A stretch of DNA of 64,000 bases from Vibrio amylolyticus (GTDB lineage Bacteria > Pseudomonadota > Gammaproteobacteria > Enterobacterales > Vibrionaceae): NCBI RefSeq assembly GCF_023145695.1, contig NZ_JAJHVV010000002.1, forward strand, positions 310,001 through 374,000, given 5' to 3'. Each line of letters opens with the position of its first letter. The first letter of the stretch is position 1. The translations under genes and the position numbers were made by a program. Of this stretch, positions 54,804 through 64,000 are shown in pieces. Under the pieces are notes generated by a model, which saw only the letters and a list, made by a program, of their open reading frames with translations, made no database searches and was not told the DNA's origin.

Positions 54804-54840
54804 AAACCCAGAGGCTATGTTATTAGTAGTCTCTGGGTTT
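54804..54840 (-). terminator. Terminator after yebG
   Basis: AAACCCAGAG and CTCTGGGTTT form a 10-bp perfect stem with a 17-base loop; on the minus strand a run of T follows. It lies 31 bases beyond the yebG stop. Confidence 0.85.
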
Positions 54841-54870
54841 TCTGTATTTGTGGTCTAGCGATAGAGAAGC

Positions 54871-55167
54871 TTAAGCTGCATCTTCTTCAGGTGCATCTTC
54901 TACAGCTTCAATCTTCTTTGCTTTTTTAGGTGCAGGTTTACGTTTCGCGCCTAAAGCAAATAGAACTTCTTCTTTGTTCTTCGCTAGGAAAAGAGCAAGC
55001 TCTTCTTGTTTGCCTTCATCTTCCAGCAGATCGCTTTTGCTAAGCAGTTCAAACATCTCATCTGCCATATCCAGCATTTTGTCATAAGCGTCAGCTTCGG
55101 CTTTAGAGGTAAAAGTCATTTTCTCTTCTCCGTTGCGTTCCACCACGTACTTAACGATTACAGCCAT
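54871..55167 (-). CDS. yebG: YebG family SOS-induced protein
   Basis: A 98-residue protein of unknown biochemical function, induced by DNA damage in E. coli through LexA. MAVIVKYVVERNGEEKMTFTSKAEADAYDKMLDMAD is close to E. coli YebG over the whole N-terminal half. The C-terminus is different: a Lys-rich stretch (KRKPAPKKAKK) followed by an acidic tail (EDAPEEDAA). A LexA-type box lies 32-47 bases upstream, so SOS control appears conserved here. Confidence 0.92.
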   Translation of the reverse strand: MAVIVKYVVERNGEEKMTFTSKAEADAYDKMLDMADEMFELLSKSDLLEDEGKQEELALFLAKNKEEVLFALGAKRKPAPKKAKKIEAVEDAPEEDAA

Positions 55168-55198
55168 GGTTATTCCCCTAATTAATTTGAATCTATTA

Positions 55199-55214
55199 CT
55201 GGCTGTTTATACAG
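55199..55214. promoter_or_regulatory. LexA box upstream of yebG
   Basis: CTGGCTGTTTATACAG fits CTG-N10-CAG with a preceding TA and central A/T bias, matching the gammaproteobacterial SOS consensus (TACTGTATATATATACAGTA). It is at the expected promoter position for yebG. Confidence 0.75.
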
Positions 55215-55267
55215 CTTAGCTCGGTTTAAGTCTAGCGAGAGGAGGAAATCTGAGAGCTATGTGGCGG

Positions 55268-56158
55268 CTATTTATCCATTTGATGACAAAACTCAATAAA
55301 ACGCTTGAGAAGTGGACTTCGGTATTTCTCTTTATGCACTAGTAACCAAAAGCGTCTTTTCATATCGAGAGCAAGGTGAAGCTCTTTAACTCGCCCATCG
55401 TTAAGTGCCGTTTCTGCCGCGAGGCGAGATAAACAAGCGAGCCCCAGCCCTGCCGACACGCTATTAATCAATGCTTCTGTAGTATTGAGCTCAAACGACT
55501 CTTGCCAATGTTCAATGCGAGGGGCAATCACTCGAAGAAAAAATTCTCTTGAGCCAGAACCGGCTTCACGCAGCAGCCATTGACTGTTTTCCAAGCAAGC
55601 AACAGGCGCATTGTTATCTTCTGCAAAAGGAAAATCAACAGGACAAATGACGCACATTTCATCTTGGCCAAATTGAGTTGAAATGAGCTCACTGTGTTGT
55701 GTTTTTCCTTCGATCAAAGCGATATCTAACTCATAGTCGACGAGCTTTTGGCAGATCAAGTTGGAATTGGAGATAAATAAGCTTTGCGATGTGTGCTCTG
55801 TCTGTTGGCGAAATAGACTAAGCAACTTTGGTGCGACATGATTACCGATAGTGTCACTGGCTCCAATTCGCAATTGACCTGAAAGAACCTGATCTTGGTG
55901 AAATAGCTCGTCAATATCTTGAACTCGATGCAGTAACTCATCCGCGAGAGGCTGTAACTTTAACCCTTCTTGGTTGATGATAAGTCGGTTATTGACTCGA
56001 TCAAAGAGTGCATGCCCAATCTGCTTTTCTAATTCAGATAGCGCCATGCTGACTGCGGCTTTGGAAAGAAATAGAGCTTCTGAAGCCGACGTTAAGGTTT
56101 TGTGCTGAGTCACAGTGGTAAAGACTTTGAGCTGCTTGAGCGAGATATTAGAAGACAT
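55268..56158 (-). CDS. LysR-family transcriptional regulator (YeiE/CysB-like)
   Basis: A 296-residue regulator. ISLKQLKVFTTVTQHKTLTSASEALFLSKAAVSMALSELEKQIG is the winged helix, with SKAAVSMALSELE as the recognition part. GQLRIGASDTIGNHVAPKLL opens the effector domain, and LREAGSGSREFF is a typical ligand-contact segment of YeiE-type members, some of which respond to sulfite. It is divergent from the TDT-family transporter across about 105 bases, implying it controls that gene. Confidence 0.87.
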   Translation of the reverse strand: MSSNISLKQLKVFTTVTQHKTLTSASEALFLSKAAVSMALSELEKQIGHALFDRVNNRLIINQEGLKLQPLADELLHRVQDIDELFHQDQVLSGQLRIGASDTIGNHVAPKLLSLFRQQTEHTSQSLFISNSNLICQKLVDYELDIALIEGKTQHSELISTQFGQDEMCVICPVDFPFAEDNNAPVACLENSQWLLREAGSGSREFFLRVIAPRIEHWQESFELNTTEALINSVSAGLGLACLSRLAAETALNDGRVKELHLALDMKRRFWLLVHKEKYRSPLLKRFIEFCHQMDK

Positions 56159-56266
56159 TTTCTATGTTTAGTTATTCTGAACGACTGTTCTAAATAATTA
56201 GATATATTCAAACAAAGTGCAAGTTTACAATCGTATTAAAAGTAAGTTGAGCTGAGTGAGGCAATG

Positions 56267-57235
56267 ATGATTAGCCGAGTAAAAAGTAGAGTAACAGGTG
56301 CACCAACTCCGATGGCAGGGCTTGCATTAGGTATTGCAAGTTTAGGCTGGTGTTGGGAAAGCTTTATTGATTTGCGTGGTTACGGCCAGTGGAGTGGGGC
56401 TGTTGTTGCGGCTGTTTTACTTATTGTATTAGCGAGTAAGTTCTTGCTGCACAGACACTTATTGCGCGAAGACCTCGCTCACCCCGTTGTAGGAAGTGTT
56501 GTCCCTACGTTTGCTATGGGCGTTATGGTTGTTTCTAATTCACTTGGGCAGTTTTATCCCCTTGCGGGAGATGCTCTGTGGTTGATGGCGCTTTCGCTGC
56601 ATATCGTGTTCCTTAGTCGATTTGTCTACCACCGTTCTCAAGAGTTTAGATTGCATCACATGGTGCCAAGTTGGTTCGTACCACCTGTGGGAATTATCGT
56701 TGCTGATGTTTCCTTCTCAGGGAACCCGATGCTAATACCCATAGCTAATAGTGTCTTGATGTTTGGCATGTTGGCTTATGCGTTTATGCTGCCTATTATG
56801 CTCTATCGATTCATGTTCACCCATGAGATTTCTGATGCAGCTAAGCCGACAATTGCCATTATGGCAGCGCCTGCCAGCCTTTCATTAGCGGGTTATCTTA
56901 CCGTGCAATCGTCGCCATCGCCTGTAGTGATCGGGGTGTTGTTTGGTATCTCCATCTTGATGACACTGCTTATTTACGTCGCATTTTTTAAGTTGCTTCG
57001 ATTACCATTCAGTTCTGGTTATGCCGCGTTTACATTTCCTACCGTGATTAGCGCGACGGCTCTGTTTAAATTGGCTTCCTGGATGAGTCATACTGGAATC
57101 GAAGCCAAATATGTCTCTCAAGTTCATTTTCTGGCTAGGTTTGAATTAATCATCGCAACGTTGGTGGTCGGTTATGTTGCTGCGCGTTACCTGCACTTTT
57201 ATCAACCTCATAAAGGAATAATGAGCAATAGATAG
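56267..57235 (+). CDS. TDT/SLAC1-TehA family transporter
   Basis: A 322-residue inner-membrane protein with about ten hydrophobic segments, resembling the tellurite-resistance/dicarboxylate transporter and anion-channel fold (PTPMAGLALGIASLGWCWES at the N-terminus, HRHLLREDLAHPVVGSVVPTFAMG, VPSWFVPPVGIIVAD). Family members export sulfite or dicarboxylates or act as anion channels. With an adjacent YeiE-type regulator, sulfite export is a plausible guess but not shown. Two ATGs (56264, 56267) are possible; GAGG five bases before 56267 favours the second. Confidence 0.82.
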   Translation: MISRVKSRVTGAPTPMAGLALGIASLGWCWESFIDLRGYGQWSGAVVAAVLLIVLASKFLLHRHLLREDLAHPVVGSVVPTFAMGVMVVSNSLGQFYPLAGDALWLMALSLHIVFLSRFVYHRSQEFRLHHMVPSWFVPPVGIIVADVSFSGNPMLIPIANSVLMFGMLAYAFMLPIMLYRFMFTHEISDAAKPTIAIMAAPASLSLAGYLTVQSSPSPVVIGVLFGISILMTLLIYVAFFKLLRLPFSSGYAAFTFPTVISATALFKLASWMSHTGIEAKYVSQVHFLARFELIIATLVVGYVAARYLHFYQPHKGIMSNR

Positions 57236-57329
57236 CCTTTTAACGGTAGAGTCCGTTCAAAATTACCTACTGTGTTAAACAGTTATGCTAATCTGGGTTT
57301 ATCAGCGGCAAGAATAGTATGAGCGTATT

Positions 57330-60300
57330 TTGTTTACCGTCTATCACTCCAATCAAATCGATATTCTCAAGTCTCTTTTAGTTGAACTTGTTCGTCAAAA
57401 TCCATTAGAGAACCCCTTTGAAAAAGAGCAAATCTTAGTTCAAAGTCCGGGTATGTCTCAGTGGTTAAAAATGGAATTGGCCAAAGAGTTTGGCATTGCC
57501 GCTAATTTAGAATTCCCACTTCCAGCCACGTTTATTTGGGAGCTATTTACTCAAATACTGCCTGATGTGCCAAAGCGCAGTGCCTTCAATAAAGAAGCGA
57601 TGACTTGGAAGTTGATGCATCTATTGCCATCCATGCTGACGCAAGATGAATTTCAACCGCTTGCTCGTTATTTAGATGACGATGATGACCACTCGAAACG
57701 CTATCAGCTGGTGGAGAAAATAGCCGATATTTTTGATGGCTATTTAGTGTATCGACCAGAATGGATTGCAAGCTGGGAAGCCGGCCATAGTGTCGCCGAA
57801 TTAGAAGATGAACACCCTTGGCAGCCAATACTGTGGCAAGCGTTGTACGATTACACGCTAGAACTTGAGCAGTCACCTTTCCATCGTGCGAACCTGTATG
57901 AGGAATTCATTGATACGCTGGCTCACTACCAGGGCTCGTTTGAATATTTACCTAAGCGTTTGTTTGTCTTCGGTATATCGTCTCTTCCACCTCGTTATAT
58001 GGATGCTTTGAAAGCGATTGGCGAGCATATTGATGTTCATTTGATGTTCACTAACCCTTGTCGTTATTACTGGGGAGATGTGCGAGACCAAAAGTACTTG
58101 TCACGACTTGCAGCTAAAAGTCGCCAACACGTTGAATGGCATGATGATCATTCTGAACAAGCAGGAGAAACTGAGCAGCTTAAAGGAACGGTTGAAGATA
58201 ACGTTGTTGATGAGCTGCACACTGACGTGGTCGGTAATAATTTACTCGCGTCTCTGGGTAAGTTAGGACGAGATAACATGTTCTTGCTCTCTCAGCTCGA
58301 ATCTCACGAAATTGAGGCGTTTGTTGATATTCCAAGAGATTCTCTTCTTCATAATCTGCAAGCTGACATATTAAATCTTGAAGAGCATCAAGATGATGAG
58401 TTGTTAGACTCAAGTCATCATAAGCAAGCGGTGGAGATGGGCGATCACTCTGTGAGTTTGCATGCTTGCCATAGTGCCATGCGTGAAGTGGAAGTGTTGT
58501 ACGATCAACTGCTTGGAATGTTTGATGACGACGCTTCACTCAAGCCGCGTGACATTATTGTGATGGTGCCTGATATCAACGCTTACAGCCCCGCGATTCA
58601 GGCGGTATTTGGTAATGCTCCGGGTGACCGATACATCCCGTTTTCAATTTCAGATAGAACCGCGACGCAAGAGAGTCCGATCCTTGCTGCGTTTATGCAG
58701 TTAGTCGATCTTCCAAACACACGTTGCCTCGCCTCTGAACTTCTGGAGCTGCTAGAAACGCCTGCAATGATGGCGAAGTTTGGGTTAGATGATAATGAAT
58801 TTGCTCAAGCGAAACGATGGATAGAAGAGACGGGCATTCGTTGGGGGCTTAATGGCTTAACGGCGAAAGAGTTTGAGCTGCCAGAAACATCGCAAAATAC
58901 CTGGCAATTTGGTATCCAAAGAATGCTGCTTGGATATGCAATGTCCGACGATGCAGGTGTGTTTGAGATGGGCGTTGATTCATTAGGTCAGACACAAGCA
59001 TTGGCTCCTTATAATGAAGTACAAGGGATGCAAGCGGAATTAGCGGGCAAACTGGCGCACTTTATTGACCTCATTAGCCTCTATCGCACTAAGCTTTCTC
59101 AGACTCAATCGATTGAGAATTGGCGGGAAACCTTAAACCAACTGCTGGATGATTTCTTTGAAGTCGAGCTTGAAGGCGAAGTTGCACTTAAGTCTATTCG
59201 AGACACATTGATCTCTCTAAAAGATCAATTAACAGAAGCGGACTATCAGCAGTCATTGGCACCGAGTGTGGTGAGCTTGTATCTGAATAACAAATTATCA
59301 GGAACACGGGTAAGCCAACGATTCTTAGCAGGACAAGTCAACTTCTGTACATTGATGCCTATGCGTTCTATTCCGTTTGATGTCGTCTGTTTGTTAGGAA
59401 TGAACGATGGTGTTTACCCACCGAATGATATTACCGAAGGCTTTGACTACTTACAGAATCGCTTTAGGGCAGGTGACCGCTCTCGTCGTGAAGACAGCCG
59501 GTACATGTTCTTAGAGGCCATTCTCTCGGCAAATAAAAAGCTTTATGCCAGCTATGTCGGGCGTTCCATTCAAGACAATACCGCGCAAGTACCTTCGGTT
59601 TTGATTTCTGAGTTGATGGAATATTGCCAGCAGAATTACTGCTTAATCGGTGATGAAGCACGCTCATGTGATGAGTCTGGGGATCGATTGGTTGATTCCT
59701 TAATTAGCCAACATGCCATGGTGCCTTTTAGTCCTTCCGAGTTTTCCAGTGAATTTGGTAGTTATGCAAGAGAATGGTTGCCCGCGGTTAATCGATTAGG
59801 GTTAAAAAGCGGTGAGTTCGATAGTCAATTAGATGACTACCTCTTAGGCGCGGTGTATCCGTTAGATCTTGATGTTGTCGAGCTACAGCGATTTTGGCGA
59901 TTGCCGGTACAGTACTTCTTTAATCGCCGATTAAAAGTGGTCTTTGAGCCGCCATTGCCTGTTATGGAAGACGATGAACCATTTGTTCTCAATGGGCTAG
60001 AAAGCTACCAAATGCGAGATGAATTGCTCGATAGCATGCTCAAGTCGCGACTGGCGGGCGACATGAATAGCAAAGCGATCATTGAGGCTTTCGTTGCTGA
60101 GCAGAGAGCGCAAGGAAAGTTACCTGTTGGATCATTTGGTGACATTGAATTTGAAACGAACCGAGCACAAGCGGAAGAGCTAGTCGAAACACTCGCGTTT
60201 ATTTGCAGCAGCCCTCTGGATGATATTGATGTGAATATCAAACTGGACGTTTTGGGGGAGGGGAAAGAGGTCAACCTTACAGGTTGGTTAACTCAGCATT

Positions 60301-60806
60301 TCCAATCAGGTTTAGTTCGTTATCGCAGCGGAAAAATACGTGCTCAAGATTACTTGTCCGCTTGGATTGATCATTTGTTGTTGTCTGTTTCTGGCTATTC
60401 AAAGCCGACTCACATTGTGGGTTATGATCGTAAAGAGGGAGTCGTTCATGAGATCTACCCGCCGATTGACGACAGCCACTACGCTCGTGATCTACTGAAT
60501 GAACTAGTGCGCTTGTATTACCAGGGAATGACATCGCCATTGTGTTACTTCCCCAAAACAGCTCTAGCCAGTGTCGAAGCTGGTTTTAGCCGTGGAAAGT
60601 GGGTCGATGATGAAGAGAAATCAATGAAGAAAATTGCGGCGACGTTTAACGATAGCTATATGGCTACAGGCGAAGGTGCAAATGTCTATATTTCACGTAT
60701 CTGGCCACAATGGAATGATGAGTTAGCGGCAAACGTTCGCATGCTGTCTGCGCTAGTGATTCAAACACCACGATTAGCGGCTCAAAATGCGGCTGACGCA
60801 GAGTGA
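57330..60806 (+). CDS. recC: Exodeoxyribonuclease V gamma subunit
   Basis: A 1158-residue subunit of RecBCD, which recognises Chi and splits the DNA strands for the RecB and RecD motors. The N-terminus FTVYHSNQIDILKSLLVELV and QSPGMSQWLKMELAKEFGIAANLEFPLPATFIWELF are typical of RecC, as are VMVPDINAYSPAIQAVFG, VNFCTLMPMRSIPFDVVCLLGMNDGVYPP and the C-terminal PLCYFPKTALASV. E. coli RecC is 1122 residues. The start is TTG at 57330; an ATG at 57319 is out of frame. recB follows after 418 bases, with no ptrA between. Confidence 0.96.
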   Translation: MFTVYHSNQIDILKSLLVELVRQNPLENPFEKEQILVQSPGMSQWLKMELAKEFGIAANLEFPLPATFIWELFTQILPDVPKRSAFNKEAMTWKLMHLLPSMLTQDEFQPLARYLDDDDDHSKRYQLVEKIADIFDGYLVYRPEWIASWEAGHSVAELEDEHPWQPILWQALYDYTLELEQSPFHRANLYEEFIDTLAHYQGSFEYLPKRLFVFGISSLPPRYMDALKAIGEHIDVHLMFTNPCRYYWGDVRDQKYLSRLAAKSRQHVEWHDDHSEQAGETEQLKGTVEDNVVDELHTDVVGNNLLASLGKLGRDNMFLLSQLESHEIEAFVDIPRDSLLHNLQADILNLEEHQDDELLDSSHHKQAVEMGDHSVSLHACHSAMREVEVLYDQLLGMFDDDASLKPRDIIVMVPDINAYSPAIQAVFGNAPGDRYIPFSISDRTATQESPILAAFMQLVDLPNTRCLASELLELLETPAMMAKFGLDDNEFAQAKRWIEETGIRWGLNGLTAKEFELPETSQNTWQFGIQRMLLGYAMSDDAGVFEMGVDSLGQTQALAPYNEVQGMQAELAGKLAHFIDLISLYRTKLSQTQSIENWRETLNQLLDDFFEVELEGEVALKSIRDTLISLKDQLTEADYQQSLAPSVVSLYLNNKLSGTRVSQRFLAGQVNFCTLMPMRSIPFDVVCLLGMNDGVYPPNDITEGFDYLQNRFRAGDRSRREDSRYMFLEAILSANKKLYASYVGRSIQDNTAQVPSVLISELMEYCQQNYCLIGDEARSCDESGDRLVDSLISQHAMVPFSPSEFSSEFGSYAREWLPAVNRLGLKSGEFDSQLDDYLLGAVYPLDLDVVELQRFWRLPVQYFFNRRLKVVFEPPLPVMEDDEPFVLNGLESYQMRDELLDSMLKSRLAGDMNSKAIIEAFVAEQRAQGKLPVGSFGDIEFETNRAQAEELVETLAFICSSPLDDIDVNIKLDVLGEGKEVNLTGWLTQHFQSGLVRYRSGKIRAQDYLSAWIDHLLLSVSGYSKPTHIVGYDRKEGVVHEIYPPIDDSHYARDLLNELVRLYYQGMTSPLCYFPKTALASVEAGFSRGKWVDDEEKSMKKIAATFNDSYMATGEGANVYISRIWPQWNDELAANVRMLSALVIQTPRLAAQNAADAE

Positions 60807-61224
60807 TCTGTAGCGGTGACAAGGTGCCTAAATGCAGATGCAAGAGAGAAGAGTATGAGAAGTAAAATGGCCGCCAGTAAATCATTATTAGTGTAGGGCG
60901 TTCGCTGTGCGGCCATAGGTCAGAGGGACCATTATTTGGTTGGTAAGAAGTAAACGCATTGAGCACTTACTTAACCTGTGCGCGCATACTATCGGCTCAC
61001 TTGATCCTATGCCGTGAGTAAGATCGCACTAGCTTAGTAGAGATCGCGAGAAGGCATGGGTTTATGGAAATTTTCGTAGCTAGATCACGTTATCTCGTCG
61101 AATTATTTAGTCGAAAATTTAAGTTTGAGAACGTAATAGTGATAACTCACGTAGTAGTAAGAAAAACAATGTGCATTCAATTGGATAACGATAGGCTGCT
61201 TGCAAGCAAAAGGGTTCACAAATC
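60807..61224. other. recC-recB gap, ptrA absent
   Basis: This 418-base gap is long for neighbouring subunit genes. In E. coli ptrA occupies this position; here it is missing. Apart from a possible 54-codon frame at 61064-61228, I see no gene, terminator or obvious promoter. Confidence 0.6.
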
Positions 61225-61228
61225 ATGA
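61064..61228 (+). CDS. Possible 54-residue ORF overlapping the recB start
   Basis: An ATG-started frame of 54 codons (starts MEIFVARSRYLVELF, ends RLLASKRVHKS) whose TGA stop overlaps the recB ATG as ATGA, the usual form of translational coupling. AAGG lies about ten bases upstream. I recognise no family; it holds AGA, AGG and ATA codons, which are rarer in the neighbouring genes. A frame of this length could occur by chance, so it is only a candidate leader peptide. Confidence 0.2.
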   Translation: MEIFVARSRYLVELFSRKFKFENVIVITHVVVRKTMCIQLDNDRLLASKRVHKS

Positions 61229-64000
61229 CAACACCACTCAACACTATGACGTTTCCGCTGCACGGTGCTCGACTGATCGAAGCGTCTGCCGGAACGGGTA
61301 AAACCTTTACTATTGCAGGACTGTATCTGCGCCTTTTGCTTGGCCATGGAGATGGTCAAACTCGTCATCAGAAACCACTGACCGTAGATCAGATCTTGGT
61401 GGTAACCTTCACTGAAGCCGCGACAGCCGAACTTCGAGATCGTATTCGGGCACGAATTCATGATGCTCGTATCGCCTTTTCTCGCAGCCAAAGTAATGAT
61501 CCCGTGATTGCTCCTTTGCTGAAGGTGGTGAGTAACCATAAAGAAGCGGCAAAGATACTACTGCAAGCTGAACGTCAAATGGATGAAGCAGCGGTTTACA
61601 CCATTCACGGTTTTTGTCAGCGCATGCTAACCCAGAATGCCTTTGAATCAGGTAGCCGTTTTAATAACGAGTTCGTGACAGACGAAAGTCACTTAAAAGC
61701 GCAAGTGATCGCCGACTATTGGCGTCGAAACTTCTATCCATTACCGCTTAATCTTGCTGGTGAAATTAGACGAATTTGGGGAGCGCCCTCTGAGCTTCTT
61801 GCTGATATCGGTGGCTACCTAACGGGCTCACCGCTTAAGCTTTCTGTTGAAGCGATGAGTGGCGATTTGCAATCTCTACATCAAGAGAACTTGGCAAAGG
61901 TTGATGCGCTCAAAAAGCTTTGGCTAGAGCATCATGACGATTTTCATTCATTAATCGCCAACTCTGATATCAATAAGCGCAGTTACACCAAAAAATCGCT
62001 GCCATCATGGTTAAAAGCTATTTCTGATTGGGCGCAGCAGCCATCAACCAATTATGACTACCCCGAAAAATTGGAGCGTTTTGCACAAAACGTATTAATT
62101 GAAAAAACGCCCAAAGGCAATGCACCACAGCATGCGGTTTTTGAGGCGGTTGAAGCGTTTCTCGCAACGCCTGCGAACCTGAAAGCACCGCTAATGGCAC
62201 ATGCGATTGAGCAGTGTCGCGAACAGTTGGCTTTGGCGAAAAAGCAGAAACAGTGGCTCTCGTTTGATGACCTGTTAACGCAGCTTTCCGCCGCAATTGA
62301 TATGGATGAGGAAGCGCTACTGACTGAGCGCATCCGTACGCTCTATCCCGTTGCGATGATTGATGAATTCCAAGATACCGATCCGCTTCAATACAATATT
62401 TTTAGTCGTATCTATCTTAATAACCCAGAGTGTGGGTTCTTTATGATTGGCGATCCTAAGCAGGCGATCTATGGCTTCCGTGGTGCTGATATTTTTACCT
62501 ATATTAAAGCAAGAAATCAGGTCAGTGCTCACTACACGTTAGGAACCAACTGGCGCTCAAGTGCCAATATGGTGTTAGCGGTCAATCAGCTGTTTGAGTC
62601 ATCTTCAAGCCCTTTCATTTACGATGACGATATCCCTTTCTTACCAGTGAACTACAGCCCTGTAGCCGATAAAAAACAGTGGCGATTGAATGGCGACGTT
62701 CAACCTGCCATGACTTACTGGCTGCAAGAGGCCGAAGATAAGCCACGAACCAAAGGCGAGTACCTTGATGAAATGGCACTGGCGACAGCGAGTCAAATTC
62801 AAACCATATTAACGGCTGCGCAAAGTGATCTCGCGTATTTTGAAACGACTTCAGGCAGCGATAAGGAAAGGAAAAAAGAGACGGTTCAAGCGGGCGATAT
62901 CGCTGTATTGGTGAGAACCGGTAATGAAGGACGAATGATCAAACAAGCGCTTGCGGACAAAGGAATAGCCAGTGTTTACCTATCGAACCGAGACAGTGTG
63001 TTTACCAGTTCGGTAGCCCAAGATATTCAACGCTTGCTGCAAGCGACATTAACGCCTGAAAATGATCGCGCTTTGCGTGCGTGTTTAGCGTCTGAGCTTT
63101 TTGCTCTGAACGCCGCTCAGTTAGATGCGCTAAATAACGATGAAATTATTTGGGATAGTGCGGTTAACGAGTTTAAAGAGTATCGAAAACTGTGGCTGCA
63201 ACGTGGTGTATTACCCATGCTACGTTCGGTCATGAGTAAGCGACATATCGCGGAGAGGTTACTCGAAGAGGAGAGTGGTGAGCGTTCACTTACCGACTTG
63301 ATGCACATAGGTGAGCTGCTTCAACAAGCGAGACAAGAGCTCGATAGTGATCATGGGCTACTACGTTGGTTAGCGGAAACCATCAGCCAAGCTGAGCAAG
63401 GGCTTGGTGGAAGTGATGATCAAATTCAACGCCTAGAGTCTGAACGAAACTTGGTTCAAATTGTCACGATTCATAAATCCAAAGGCCTTGAATACGATCT
63501 AGTGTTCTTGCCATTTGTGATCAGCTATCGAGAGGCGAGTGAAGGCAAGTATTACGATGAAAATAGCGATCAAACCATACTCGACATTACCAATAGTGGC
63601 GCAGCGTTAGAACAAGCGGATAAAGAGCGATTAGCCGAAGATCTTCGGCTTATTTATGTGGCTTTAACTCGCGCTGTTTATGGCTGTTTTATCGGTACAT
63701 CTCCAATCCGTAATGGGCGCTCGACTAAAGAGCCGACAGGGGTCGATAAAAGCGCATTAGGTTATCTATTACAAAATGGTCAATCTGGAACGATTTCCGA
63801 TTTATCGTTCTCTATTGATAAACAAGCGAAAGCACTGCCTGCGATTGCTTTCTCTGAGCCGCCTGCTGAGCGAGATGACATCTATAAGGCCGTTGAAGTA
63901 CAACCAGAAGCATTAACGGCGAAAGAGCTTGTATGCTCGATTGACCGGTCATGGCGGGTGACGAGTTATTCTGGTTTAGTTAAGCAAAGTGGTCATCACT
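61225..64000 (+). CDS. recB: Exodeoxyribonuclease V beta subunit, C-terminus cut by window edge
   Basis: The first 925 codons of RecB, an SF1 3'-5' helicase with a C-terminal nuclease (E. coli 1180 residues). The Walker A motif is EASAGTGKTFTIAGLYLRLL (residues 19-38), TFTEAATAELRDRIR is motif Ia, AVYTIHGFCQRMLTQNAFESGS follows, the Walker B/helicase motif is DEFQDTDPLQYNIF, and motif III is IGDPKQAIYGFRGADIFTY. TIHKSKGLEYDLVFLPF and LAEDLRLIYVALTRAVYG are motifs V and VI. The nuclease domain and recD lie beyond 64000. AAAGGG lies about eleven bases before the ATG. Confidence 0.97.
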   Translation, partial: MTTPLNTMTFPLHGARLIEASAGTGKTFTIAGLYLRLLLGHGDGQTRHQKPLTVDQILVVTFTEAATAELRDRIRARIHDARIAFSRSQSNDPVIAPLLKVVSNHKEAAKILLQAERQMDEAAVYTIHGFCQRMLTQNAFESGSRFNNEFVTDESHLKAQVIADYWRRNFYPLPLNLAGEIRRIWGAPSELLADIGGYLTGSPLKLSVEAMSGDLQSLHQENLAKVDALKKLWLEHHDDFHSLIANSDINKRSYTKKSLPSWLKAISDWAQQPSTNYDYPEKLERFAQNVLIEKTPKGNAPQHAVFEAVEAFLATPANLKAPLMAHAIEQCREQLALAKKQKQWLSFDDLLTQLSAAIDMDEEALLTERIRTLYPVAMIDEFQDTDPLQYNIFSRIYLNNPECGFFMIGDPKQAIYGFRGADIFTYIKARNQVSAHYTLGTNWRSSANMVLAVNQLFESSSSPFIYDDDIPFLPVNYSPVADKKQWRLNGDVQPAMTYWLQEAEDKPRTKGEYLDEMALATASQIQTILTAAQSDLAYFETTSGSDKERKKETVQAGDIAVLVRTGNEGRMIKQALADKGIASVYLSNRDSVFTSSVAQDIQRLLQATLTPENDRALRACLASELFALNAAQLDALNNDEIIWDSAVNEFKEYRKLWLQRGVLPMLRSVMSKRHIAERLLEEESGERSLTDLMHIGELLQQARQELDSDHGLLRWLAETISQAEQGLGGSDDQIQRLESERNLVQIVTIHKSKGLEYDLVFLPFVISYREASEGKYYDENSDQTILDITNSGAALEQADKERLAEDLRLIYVALTRAVYGCFIGTSPIRNGRSTKEPTGVDKSALGYLLQNGQSGTISDLSFSIDKQAKALPAIAFSEPPAERDDIYKAVEVQPEALTAKELVCSIDRSWRVTSYSGLVKQSGHH

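Noticed and set aside
57272..57286. A LexA box before recC (ACTGT-N5-ACAGT)
   Set aside because: The inner spacing is three bases too short for LexA; it is only a short inverted repeat.

Overview
The window looks like a stretch of a Vibrio (Vibrionaceae, Gammaproteobacteria) main chromosome. I judge this from protein resemblance, moderate GC, and gene order: galETKM with galR, glpF-glpK-glpR-glpD, queA-tgt-yajC-secD-secF, phoBR next to a pst cluster, and recC followed by recB with no ptrA between them. I see no rRNA, tRNA, CRISPR array, insertion sequence or prophage.

Layout. Positions 1-13.4 kb form a galactoside block: a partial ebgA-type beta-galactosidase and its LacI-family repressor ebgR; an AT-rich insert with a secreted type I sulfatase and its radical-SAM maturase; the Leloir operon galE-galT-galK-galM; the repressor galR; and ygjH. 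A TTTAGTAAAA-type motif recurs upstream of ebgA, the sulfatase, galE and ygjH, and a canonical GalR box lies upstream of galE. I infer that the block releases, desulfates and catabolises (sulfated) galactosides. At 13.4-15.5 kb are a gamma-glutamylcyclotransferase-like protein and nnrS, the latter with two NorR-type sites and a sigma-54 promoter. At 15.5-20.7 kb is the glycerol regulon.

Positions 21-31 kb hold dapD, a peroxiredoxin divergent from an OxyR2-type regulator, a LysR gene divergent from a DUF1254/DUF1214 secreted protein, and the glyoxylate-shunt pair aceB-aceA behind a long leader carrying a HexR-type site and a perfect inverted repeat. Positions 31-41.9 kb hold a secreted dienelactone hydrolase, a CBS-domain protein, the queuosine genes queA/tgt with the Sec accessory genes yajC-secD-secF, mepA, the tRNA hydroxylation gene trhP with ferredoxin yfhL, and rdgC.

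Positions 42-51 kb form the phosphate module phoB-phoR-pstS-like-pstC-pstA-pstB-phoU, with long permeases carrying big periplasmic inserts. Positions 51-57 kb hold three tandem small outer-membrane barrels, a LysR regulator, cutC, yebG with a LexA box, and a LysR/TDT-transporter divergent pair. From 57.3 kb to the end are recC and the first 925 codons of recB.

The most unusual part is the galactoside/sulfatase block and its shared operator-like motif. The clearest regulatory reads are NorR/sigma-54 at nnrS, HexR at aceB, OxyR2 at the peroxiredoxin and LexA at yebG. All site assignments are by eye against remembered consensus sequences.
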